DNA of 64,000 nt from Daphnia carinata (taxonomy: Eukaryota; Arthropoda; Branchiopoda; Diplostraca; Daphniidae). The notes beneath the pieces are model-generated. The model had not been told where the DNA came from and made no database searches. It saw only the letters and a list, made by a program, of their open reading frames with translations. Each line of letters starts with the position of its first letter. Within the stretch, counting starts at the first letter, position 1. Positions 14,401 through 22,620 of the stretch are shown here, piece by piece. Position numbers and translations under genes: made by a program. The stretch covers positions 3,568,501 through 3,632,500 of the forward strand of contig NC_081331.1 in assembly GCF_022539665.2 (NCBI RefSeq), read 5' to 3'.

Positions 14401-17400
14401 ACGATTCGTTCCCGTTCTTAAACTTACGCGGCTGGCAGAGTAATTTAAAACAAAGAACAATAAAAGGCAACAGTAGCAAGAAACTAAATAGATAAGAATA
14501 GCGAGACCGACAACAGAATCACTTGATTAAACCAGCCGTTTTTTAAGTAAAAGAAAACAAAGTGCTGTTAGCGCACCATCTTCGATTTGTTTTTTTGTTT
14601 GTTTTTTTTGCATTTTATTCGAAAACTATAAGGCGAGTAAGAAAATGAACTTGATGTCCGTGATTTTCGTTCGTTTCTGAATCGATATCGTGTATTTGAT
14701 GTGAACGAAAAGTGGGAAGGCCTTCCCACTTTTGACAAAATCTGCAAATTACGACATCTCTTCAAATTCGACAAAAACCACAAGTAATAATAAAAATTGA
14801 GCGCCGGTTTCGATTTAGTTATTGGTTTTCTCGTTTAACCAACCGTTTATTTTATATTTAAAAAAAAGTATTATTAGCGCATCAGCTTTGATTCTTTGTT
14901 TTTTACATTTAATTAAAAATCTATAAGCCCAATGAGAAAATGAACTTGATTTACATGATTTTCATTTAATTGGGAATCGAAACCATGTGTTTTATAGCTA
15001 TATCTGGATATATTAAAAAAAAAAAAATACCTCTGCTCAAAATTAAGCCCGACAAAATAAGCCCAACAGAATAAGCTCGATTTTTTAATTTTTTTAAACT
15101 CCTAAGATACAGCAATACAAATACAACAATAAATTTTCGATTCGAAATTGAACGAGTATCACAAATAGGATATTTGTTTTGGCATAGGGCTTATAGTTTT
15201 TGAATAACTTGTAATAAACAACAAACCCAAATATGTGCGCTACCTGCTGGCGCACCAGCAGCGCGTTGTTTCCATATATTTCAAAAACGGCTAGCTTAAC
15301 TAGAAAATAATTAATTTAAATGAACTCAGCGTTTTTTTTTTTAGGTAATGTTAAGATCCAAAGTTAGTATCTAAATTACAAGACAGAATTTCTGCCGTAC
15401 TCAAAATTAAGCCCGACAAAATAAGCCCGACTTTTTCGCCCATAAAATTTTTTTTTTGAGACACCTACATATAACTATAAAAATACATGGGTTAGACTCT
15501 AAATTGAGCAAATATCACAAATATGACATTCGTTTTAACATAGGGATAATAGTTGTTTAATAAATCTTAATGAACAAGAAACCCAAATATGGGCGCTACC
15601 AGCAATTGCTGGCTTCCATTTAATTATTGTATTTCTCGTTAAACCAACCATTTTTTTCATAAAATAAAAGCAAAGTGCTTTTAGAACGCCAACATGGAAT
15701 TTTTAAAGCGGCTCCATTTCAGTCTATATAGTATCCTAGATATTATATAGCATTCCCTGTAGAGAATATAGGCTTACATGATTTTGACTGGGCCCTTTAG
15801 CAACATCGATTATAAATGGTGAAGCAAAATTTTGTTTCAGGGAAAATCTCTTGGTGGGCGGGAATCGCATTACGCGACTGAGGAAAAGCGGAAGCGAAAA
15901 GTGTTTCAATTTGAATCGACAAGAAAGACGAAAAATCGAAGATGGAATTAGAAAAATAAAAATAAGCGTCAAGGCAACGATAATATGGAAGCAAAGTGAA
16001 ACACCACGGGCTGTTTATTTACATAAAGCGATACCTTGTTTGTTTTTTTTCTTTAAAGAGGGATCTGTATCTAAGCATTTCTTTTTCATCCTTTTCGATC
16101 GCGTCAGCGCAGTTGATTTCCCTTTTTTTTTTATCTCTAGAGTCCTACATAATCATGCGCTACCTTTGAATTTTTTCTCCTTTTTTTTCTTGCCTTTTTG
16201 TGAACTCGTTTCTTTTGTTTTTCGTTACCCTGGAAAGGCTTACGAGGCTTTCGGCTGATACACGGCGTGACGAACAATAATTGATTGCGACAGCAACGTG
16301 GTAAGGGACGCGTCCTGACACGTCGCGGATCTAGCCGCAGTAGTAAAAGGGAAAAGCAAAAAATACATAAATAAAAATAGGAGTAAAAACATAAAAGGAA
16401 AAGTCAGAGTGCGGCAAGGCAGAAAGAGCCGATCCGCCAAAGGTTTTGTTTCAGACTTCAAAGAGCGCATTATTGTGCGTCGCAACCGAAAAAAAACGAT
16501 GAGCATCAAATCAAGCAGACTTTAAAAGTATTCAAACGCGAAAAAAAAGGAGGAAAAACCAACAATTAAAAAAAATTTTATTAACCATAAATGCGCTAAA
16601 AACTTTGAAAAGGGAAAGCGTCGATGGCAGCGAGCAGTTTATTTATTTACATGTCGTCTAACTTTTCACATCATGCTGAGGACAGTGGGCGACGCCAACT
16701 GCTTCCTCACGTGCACATTAACTCGCTGCACAACGCCGTTCAGACAGTGATGCCGTAATCTGGTAAACTGACGAAACTCGGCGACTCTATGTTAATAGTT
16801 TGATTTTCTTATTTATTTGTTCATCCATTACTTCCGCAAATAGAACAGCCCCTATCGACCGGCCAGACTGTCTGTATAGACCATATCGATGTGTTTATAG
16901 GACGCCGGATATCGACCGCTGCTTCTTCTTAAATGCTGCCTTCCATTCGACCGAGTTATAAGCGACCCTATACACAATGATGAGTCTAACAATCGCGTTG
17001 GACGGTCTGCTGCAATAGAAAACAAGGGTAAAAAAAAAAAAAGAATCCGTGTGAGCACAATGTTTGGCGTGCCTTTTTCGAGATATTTTATCAATGTTAC
17101 AAACTCTACAAAATAACGTAAGGATGTAGGATACGTGGGGAGAGATGAAACGCTGATGCTAAAGAAAACAGCGGAGGCCTTTGAGAACAGGCCGTTTGCG
17201 AGATTTGATGTATGGTTGTTGCAATGATTCTTCCCCTATAATTCTATCCGTTCGCACCCAATAATATCAGATTTTTGTGAAATGAAATAAAATAGAGCTT
17301 TACTGTTCTATGCGTTATGTCAGCAGGGGCGTTAGCTTATGGGTTGCAACGAAATCTCATGGAATTCTATAGCTCCCCCTTCCGTCGTTTCGTTCGGTTA

Positions 17401-18417
17401 TTGTTCACACCACACCCTTTTCTCTCTCTCCTGCGACGCTTTTATCTCACACAAGTTCGATCGTTATCTTGTGCCAGCGGTTTGCCACCTCCTTTTTGGC
17501 CTCTGACTGCGAACTTCCTCCCGATTTTTTTATCAAAGCCAGAGATATGGTCTCTAACTCGACCGCGAAAGTTTGTGAAAACGCGCTAGAGATTCGCGGC
17601 CGCCACAGCCACACAAACATTTGGGGTGGGTAGAATATCAACTGGGATTTATTTGGCTCGTTTCCTCCTCCCTCCTTTTGTGGGTCGTTCTTTCCCTCTT
17701 CGCCTTTTGCTTGCCACGTACCTTCCTGCCTAAGAAGAATATAAAAAACACAAGTGACGTCAAAGACGCTACATACCCCATAATTCATGCATGTCATTTG
17801 CATAGCTGCTTCCCTATCTATGATTTTTCTAGTTTGTTTGTTTAGCTCTAAATCTGCGCGATGATGCAGCATCAAAGATACACATCTTTTGAATTTTTTT
17901 TATTGTACTTCTAGGAAAAATCATGAAACAAAATGATTGCAAAATCGATTTGCTTACGTACGACTTTCAAATATCGGTTTGCAAGGCAAGTGGATTACTC
18001 CTACACCTGCTCTTCTCATGAATAGTTGATGATGGTTCGGCAAAAAAGAAGAACAAAAGAAAAATTGTTGTCACAAACATGACATTCATCAACACAAGCC
18101 TTTATAAAATTCGTTCTCAAAATTATTAAAATTGAAAGTAACCCTTTTTTTTCATCCAGCCTTTTGCAGCATAACGTTTTCCCTACGGATGGCTGGTGGA
18201 TTGCGTTGTGGAGAAACTAACCGACTACTTCTTGTGCGAACATTGTGTCAACGTACTGCTTTGAGCGTCGTGTTTTGTATGACGGTCCGGTATTACGGCG
18301 ATGTAGTTGAATGTAGATGAGAACGTCAAGTTTGGAATGAGAGGTGTTGCTCTAAACCTCTATTCTTATGTGTAGTTTAAATCAACGTTGTGAATAACAC
18401 AAACAGATCTATTGAGA

Positions 18418-18478
<61 letters not shown>

Positions 18479-21400
18479 GATTCAGTAGCCACTTGACAAG
18501 CAGTTAATAAATAAGCATCATGTTTTTCGCTTAGGGATGCAATTATCATTAATCAAGTCCTCACCGAAATGTTTTATTTATCCGTGACATCTGTTCGGAC
18601 AGATAAACGAATAAACGAATAATTGTTTTATCCATTACTATACATACCTTTTTCATTTTCCAATTTAACTGTAGACTTTTGCCAGCGCCAGGGCCATCCA
18701 CGTAATCACCGTACACGTAAAAACTCGTTTATTTTCAGCGCACGCATGATATAGTAGGGCCAAATGATAAAGAGCACGTATGAAAAAATACGGCACGACG
18801 GGTTGTACGGCATAGATCATATGGTTGGTCAGCAAGGACTAGGCGGCTTGGGGATCTCGACTAACGTTCAAACGAAAAAAACGAAAACACTATCTCTTTC
18901 GATCTCTATCTCACTAATATAATGTACTCTCTCTCTCTTTATCTAAAGATTGAGAGCAAGACGGCGACAAAAAGTGAGAAAAAACGGAGAAAGCAATATA
19001 GAAGAGAAGAAGGAGAGGCCAAGAGGAAGAAGAAGGTGAAGAGCAACAAGATCAATACTCGCAGCCGGAGAAGCTTCGCCACCCAGCATCAGGGCACAAC
19101 ACAAATACATAGAATGTCTTATCTAATTCATTTTCAATGTTGCTTGCTTTTTCTTGTATGGTAACCCCATCGTTGATGATTACAGCGCACAACTTCTCAC
19201 AACAAGAAATAAAATAAAGAAATTCCACACATCGTCTTCTACGTCTTCACAGATGTAATCCATCTAAATGCTTCATCCTTGTTTTGGTAAATTCTGTCTT
19301 TTTCTCGTTCTTTTCGAATGGTCTCTTCTTGTCTGTTACGATACAGAAGCTCTCATTTTTGCCGACATGCAACAACGCCCACGCGTTCACAATGTGTCGT
19401 CTTCAGAGAAAAACTGTTGACATTAAGCAGGCTTTTCTGTTTGTCGGCAGATCTGCAAACTTCATGACGGCCCTGCGCAAGATGCAAAACCAGTAATACG
19501 TGAAATAAACGAGGATGAAACGCGACAGATGTGTGAGGGACCCTTCGTCTTTCACATTGTCTCGTATCGGACCGAGCAATTCAAGCATATTGCATAAGTT
19601 GCTCGCTTTACTTGTCCATAATAGGCGCATGCAAATGGTTTTCCCTTGGTTTTGTTCTTTTCCCCTTGTTTTCGCAAGCTTTTTATCCGGGCTTCCTATT
19701 TCCGTATACTATAATACGTTGGGCTGTCCAAAATAAAATGAAAAAGACAAGGGCAAAATGTTTCAGTAGGAGGGCCTGTGCAGGAACTCGTGGTATTGCG
19801 GGATTCATTTCGCGGTATAGCTCGTTCTTATCCAGGCACTAGATGCTCGGCCATGTCTCTCCCTGATGCGATTTCGTTCAGCCGCCTAGAAAATCCTTTT
19901 GCCGCTTTTTCGATGGCTTATTTCCTTTACGAATTTTTTTTTCCTTCTGTGGTCGTATGGCGACTGGTTCAGCATTTATGAGATGGTGACAGTCTGTTTC
20001 TTTTGATAACAACTTTCCCACCGTTCGTGGTTTTCTTTTTCCTTTCATCTTTGATCGTTCCATACATGACAGGAAAATCAAGTGGAAACATTTTTAATAG
20101 CTGAAAACGTCGTAAATTGTTTTGCCGATCAAATCCGATGAAAAAACAGTTCACTGAATTCGTTGTGTTCGTGTTGAGAATTTAACAATTACTTTTATTC
20201 TCTTTTATAGGTTCCTCGAATTAATGAATCGTTACAAATAGAATATTTTTTTTTTCTTTCTCTACACAGTTAGTGTATCTCTTGATCAAACCAAACTTTC
20301 GTGGCGGATGCGCATTATAAGAAGAGAACGAGAAAATGTTTTGATATTATAAATTATCGTGAACGAAATGGGGAAAAATGGGACCGAGAATCGGGACTCT
20401 CTTTTGTAAGCCAAAAAAAAAAGAGTAGGGGTATGGAGGGGTAGAAATGGGTGGAGTTGGTACCCATGCGATATGTAGACGGTTGCAAATGGTGTGTCAA
20501 GCTATATCGTGCTGGTACGTATTCCCGTAAATATGACGACACGCAAAAGATCCGTTTTCAGTTGCAGTCGTCATTCTCACGCAACGTTTCTATAAAAATG
20601 ATAAATCCTCCTCCGCCTTCTTTTTGGGGATGTGCATCACGCCGATTATAGTAGCCAACGCTCTTCCATCATCATTCGCCATTCCGATTCAATGACCAAT
20701 GTTTTAGACAGCCAAGCATCGCACCGTCTCGTTTTGGATTGGGGTCGAATGAAACCGCGGGATCGGGACCAGAGAAAGAAGGGAACAAAAAAAAATATCG
20801 AGATGTCCCTATACATAAAAAAAACGAGAAAATTGAAGGGCGAAAGAAAAACAGAGGGATGAAAAGATGAGGCCACCAATGCGATCATATATCACTCAGA
20901 GGTCGACAGTGAACGACATAGAAATGTGACAAGAAGCATACGAGCCACTACGTTATAGCTGGTCTAGGTCACATACTGTGCGGCAAACGATCCTGTCTAT
21001 CCATTTGCCTGCCTCTATTTATTCCCAAGTTCCGATAGATATATTCCCAATGGTACACGAAGCTGTTGTAGCTAACAATCTTCCATCGTTCATCTTTTTT
21101 TTCTAGTTTTTGCGGGTGCCCTTTTGACGTAGAGACATTTACACACACCCTTCCGGTGCTCTCGTACAGAAAAAGTGCTTGCTGCCTTTGCGTCTCGGTC
21201 GTACCATTCATCCCACAGAGAATCAATGGTTTAACCACAATAAGGGCGTTGGCTGCTTATTTGATATAGGCTCAGCCGCAGTCGACCCAATGCGGCCTCT
21301 TCAGTCACCACAACTCGGTCAGTTCAAATAGACAAGCCAATTTTCGTGGGAAAATGTCAAAAAAAGACGCGTGTCGTAAAAAAGAGCTGACCAGCTGTGC

Positions 21401-22005
21401 GAACTTGGAAGTTCGCCATGGTTGTTGGAGACCTCTAGCATACTAATAGGGTCTCGTCAGTTGAGTAGCAAACTGTCTAAAGAGCCTACTGTTTTGCTGC
21501 ATCAGTAATGTTCTCTTTTTTTCTGAAGGCAAGTGAGGCCGTTTCAGTGACTAAAAAAGGCAGTTGAAAGTGCCTTAATCCACGTGAAATGCAACTTTGC
21601 ACTCATCCGGTGGCATTTGCTGGAAATCTGCAATGGCTCATTCGTGCATGTTTATTAACGGTGCTTGAGAAAATTCTCAAATTCCAGTTAAGACAATCAC
21701 ATTTGTAGAGCTAATAAATTTGAAACTCCACAGGGCTATAGGGTGAGTCTGCAATCCTATACGACTGGATGACCGTCTGTCATTCATTACTCCAAATGCT
21801 CTGGGGCTGTGTATACATAACGAGTAAGATAGCGACACAATGCCTAGGGAGGAAAGGTTGACAGCGTAAGAATAGGAGAAGGAAAGAACAACAAAACCAA
21901 CACTCGAATCAAGCAGCTGTTTTAACTATATATGTGTGTGTAGTGAAACTTACCACTTGCGACTAACGAGAAAGCGAAGACAACGTAACGCAGCCTGGCG
22001 ATCAT
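2288..22005 (-). CDS. dpr: dpr-family two-Ig-domain neuronal surface protein (5' part, five coding exons)
   Basis: The join of 21954-22005, 6573-6859, 5269-5297, 4862-5151 and 2288-2415 (minus strand) is 786 nt and gives 262 open residues, with every phase matching. Residues 1-17 are a hydrophobic signal peptide. Ig1 has Cys104, Trp116, an YTYSSDQRF stretch (130-138), the DSGIYEC motif ending at Cys202 and the STTPH...FVHL strand. Ig2 opens with a glycine/valine-rich A strand, Cys243 in INLTC and Trp257. This layout is the signature of the fly Dpr family, cell-surface Ig proteins that bind DIP partners and help choose synaptic partners. Sequons are visible at N91, N111 and N240. Ig1 carries an insertion of about 36 residues. 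The rest of Ig2 and the C-terminal anchor were not found and should lie left of position 1. The paralogue cannot be assigned; family membership is very secure, and the exon joins are inferred without RNA. Confidence 0.93.
2416..4861 (-). other. dpr intron between the Ig1 and Ig2 exons
   Basis: This is a 2446-bp intron with ends GTAAGT (at 4861) and TTTAG (at 2416). It contains small poly-T tracts and no recognised gene or repeat. Confidence 0.85.
4862..5151 (-). CDS. dpr: dpr coding exon 4: C-terminal half of Ig1, with a long insertion
   Basis: The acceptor is CGCATATCAG|C (5152-5153) and the donor GTTGTTG|GTAAGT (4860-4861); phase runs 2 to 1. Residues 123-220 include LLTVAGYTYSSDQRFRAVH, then an insertion rich in Ser, Gln, Asp and Ala (about 147-182), then DWGLEI and RDSGIYECQISTTPH with the second Ig1 cysteine, Cys202. 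In typical Dpr proteins about 11 residues separate the Phe of DQRF from the Trp of the E strand; here it is 47. The insertion is in frame and I see no credible intron within it. Confidence 0.95.
5269..5297 (-). CDS. dpr: dpr 29-nt microexon: Ig1 tryptophan segment VSWVRHRDV
   Basis: Read on the minus strand, TTTTTCAATAG precedes GTTTCC and the segment ends CAG before GTACGA. It codes VSWVRHRDV plus two bases of Ser123. This is the C-strand tryptophan segment expected between the exons at 6573-6859 and 4862-5151. Phases fit on both sides (0 in, 2 out). Without it Ig1 would lack its core Trp116 and the frame would break: exon 4 read after exon 2 directly meets TAA after 41 codons. The exon is far too short for simple ORF finding and was located from the family pattern. 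Confidence 0.93.
5298..6572 (-). other. dpr intron upstream of the microexon
   Basis: This is a 1275-bp intron, from GTAATA (6572) to TTTCAATAG (5298). I recognise nothing in it. On the minus strand the open frames at 6112-6436 lack splice sites and family resemblance. Confidence 0.85.
6573..6859 (-). CDS. dpr: dpr coding exon 2: N-terminal linker and start of Ig1
   Basis: The acceptor is TTCTGGCAG|GT at 6860-6861 and the donor ACG|GTAATA at 6571-6572; the exon runs from phase 1 to phase 0. It codes residues 18-113: a Ser/Thr-rich, low-complexity linker (about 18-80), then PRFVPEASKNITALAGR and SLNCRIKNLDNWT. These match the A, B and C strands of Dpr Ig1, including the first Ig cysteine (Cys104). 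The phase-0 intron directly after the N-x-T triplet is where the best-known dpr genes also split Ig1. The linker is poorly conserved in the family, so its exact extent relies on the splice sites. Confidence 0.9.
8484..8501. repeat. (AC)9 microsatellite
   Basis: This is a pure AC dinucleotide run of 18 bp within the first dpr intron. Confidence 0.95.
14527..14706. repeat. Diverged repeat module A, copy 1
   Basis: It shares with 14821-14999 the ordered words AACCA-CCGTTT, AAAGT-CT-TTAGCGCA, TTTGAT/ATTTG-TTTTTT, ACTATAAG or TCTATAAG, and GAAAATGAACTTGAT, then TGATTTTC and an ATCGA word. The match is clear by eye though broken by indels. It has no coding potential and the family is not recognised. 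Confidence 0.7.
14708..14733. repeat. 26-bp perfect palindrome
   Basis: AAAAGTGGGAAGG is followed at once by its exact reverse complement, CCTTCCCACTTTT, with no spacer. It sits at the end of module A copy 1 and is absent from copy 2, so it arose later or marks an element junction. Confidence 0.9.
14821..14999. repeat. Diverged repeat module A, copy 2
   Basis: It has the same word order as copy 1: TTTCTCGTTTAACCAACCGT, TTATTAGCGCATCAG, ATCTATAAGCCCAATGAG, AAAATGAACTTGATTTACAT and GGAATCGAAACCATGTG. It leads through a poly-A stretch into module B copy 1. Confidence 0.7.
15034..15277. repeat. Diverged repeat module B, copy 1
   Basis: It opens with GCTCAAAATTAAGCCCGACA and AAATAAGCCCAAC. It carries a TCACAAATA word, CATAGGG-TTATAGTT, and AACAACAAACCCAAATATG followed by GCGCTACC. 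It ends in a hairpin, CTGCTGG-CGCA-CCAGCAG (15244-15261). Copy 2 repeats every one of these words in order. Confidence 0.75.
15398..15615. repeat. Diverged repeat module B, copy 2
   Basis: It opens ACTCAAAATTAAGCCCGACA and AAATAAGCCCGAC. It continues with TATCACAAATATGACATTCG, CATAGGGATAATAGTTG and GAAACCCAAATATGGGCGCT. It ends in a palindrome, CCAGCAATTGCTGG (15599-15612), at the place where copy 1 has its hairpin. The hairpin is kept while its sequence differs. Confidence 0.75.
15617..15695. repeat. Repeat module A, partial copy 3
   Basis: The words TTTCTCGTTAAACCAACCAT, AAAAGCAAAGTGCTTTTAGA and ACGCC repeat the start of module A right after module B copy 2. The cluster therefore reads A, A-B, B-A(partial), a nested or tandem arrangement of an old element. 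Confidence 0.65.
18421..18475. repeat. (GA)27 microsatellite
   Basis: This is an uninterrupted 55-bp GA run within the first dpr intron. Long GA runs can bind GAGA-type factors in arthropods, but here a plain microsatellite is the simplest reading. Confidence 0.97.
21954..22005 (-). CDS. dpr: dpr coding exon 1: start codon and signal peptide
   Basis: The ATG at 22005-22003 opens 17 residues, MIARLRYVVFAFSLVAS, with a short basic start and a hydrophobic core, as in a secretory signal peptide. It ends in a strong donor, G|GTAAGT (phase 1). The next exon begins with the two bases needed to complete Gly18, so the join is in frame. The exon was found by its donor and phase rather than by homology. 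Its link to 6573-6859 is inferred, but the coincidence of signal peptide, strong donor and phase makes it likely. It lies about 575 bp downstream of the proposed start site at 22581. Confidence 0.82.
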
Positions 22006-22581
22006 GATGATGAAGCCACTTCACACGAATCGCGTCACCAATTTCCCAAACGTATTTTAGCAAACACACAAGTCCTCGCTTATGTTTTTACTGTTCTTTT
22101 TTCGGGTTGTTTCAATAACGACACCAACGTGATACAACTACAATAAGCTCAGCTGATCCAGTTAATTTCTCTTTCACGATCTCCTTGCTTTTGTGACAAG
22201 GTATTTCATTTCTCATGTCATTTGGCCAAACTGAGGCCAAGACGAATCGCTGGTTAATTCGTCAAGCTCCCATTTTTCTTTTTTCTGGGTTTTCAGCGTT
22301 TTGCAAATAGTCCATCCGAAATAATGGCAGTTGAATGAGACAGCCGTCAACCTGACGAGCGCTTCCGTAGAACTAAGATAGGTTCAGCGTTCAACACGAA
22401 CAGATTTGAAAAGACAACAAAACAAAAACAAGTGAAACGATGATGATCGAACAAGAATAGCCTGCGTCTTCAAATTTTAAGAAGACTTGCCGGTGCTGCA
22501 GCGTGAACGATTCAGTGTGTTAGAAAGTGTGAACTGCGAGTCTCAGTCACGACTGGTGCTGACGGTAGTCAGGGATCAACT
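22006..22581 (-). other. Proposed 5' leader of dpr
   Basis: This is the DNA between the proposed transcription start and the first coding exon. On the minus strand it holds five upstream ATGs, all clustered at 22207-22315, and none elsewhere. A leader intron covering the cluster would remove them all; a weak CAG|GTTGAC donor near 22352 and a TTATTGTAG acceptor near 22141 are possible ends, but this is speculative. Confidence 0.35.
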
Positions 22582-22583
22582 GA
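22549..22583 (-). promoter_or_regulatory. Inr + DPE core promoter of the dpr gene
   Basis: On the minus strand TCAGTTG begins at 22583 and matches the arthropod initiator, with the A at 22581 as +1. Exactly at +28 to +33 (22554-22549) lies AGTCGT, a fit to the downstream promoter element. No TATA box lies 25-35 bp upstream; instead there is a tandem ACTGGATC-type repeat (22591-22620). The site is 576 bp upstream of the start codon. Five ATGs fall between 22207 and 22315 on this strand, so the leader may be spliced. The exact Inr-DPE spacing makes chance less likely, but no transcript data are available. Confidence 0.6.
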
Positions 22584-22590
22584 CGAGGGG

Positions 22591-22620
22591 TACTGGATCA
22601 CTGGACTGGATCACTGACTG
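22591..22620. repeat. Short tandem ACTGGATC repeat beside the dpr start site
   Basis: On the plus strand the words ACTGGATC, ACTGG, ACTGGATC and ACTGACTG follow one another. The block covers about -10 to -39 relative to the proposed dpr +1, where a TATA box would otherwise lie. It may be a small microsatellite or a repeated binding site; the sequence alone does not decide. Confidence 0.5.

Larger units (their letters stand above)
6860..21953 (-). other. Giant first intron of dpr (about 15.1 kb)
   Basis: It separates the signal-peptide exon from the Ig1 exon, running GTAAGT (21953) to TTCTGGCAG (6860). Very long 5' introns are usual for neuronal Ig genes in arthropods and often hold enhancers. 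Visible content: an (AC)9 tract (8484), the repeat cluster at 14.5-15.7 kb, a 26-bp palindrome (14708), a (GA)27 microsatellite (18421) and many T tracts. I found no convincing nested gene on either strand. Confidence 0.7.
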
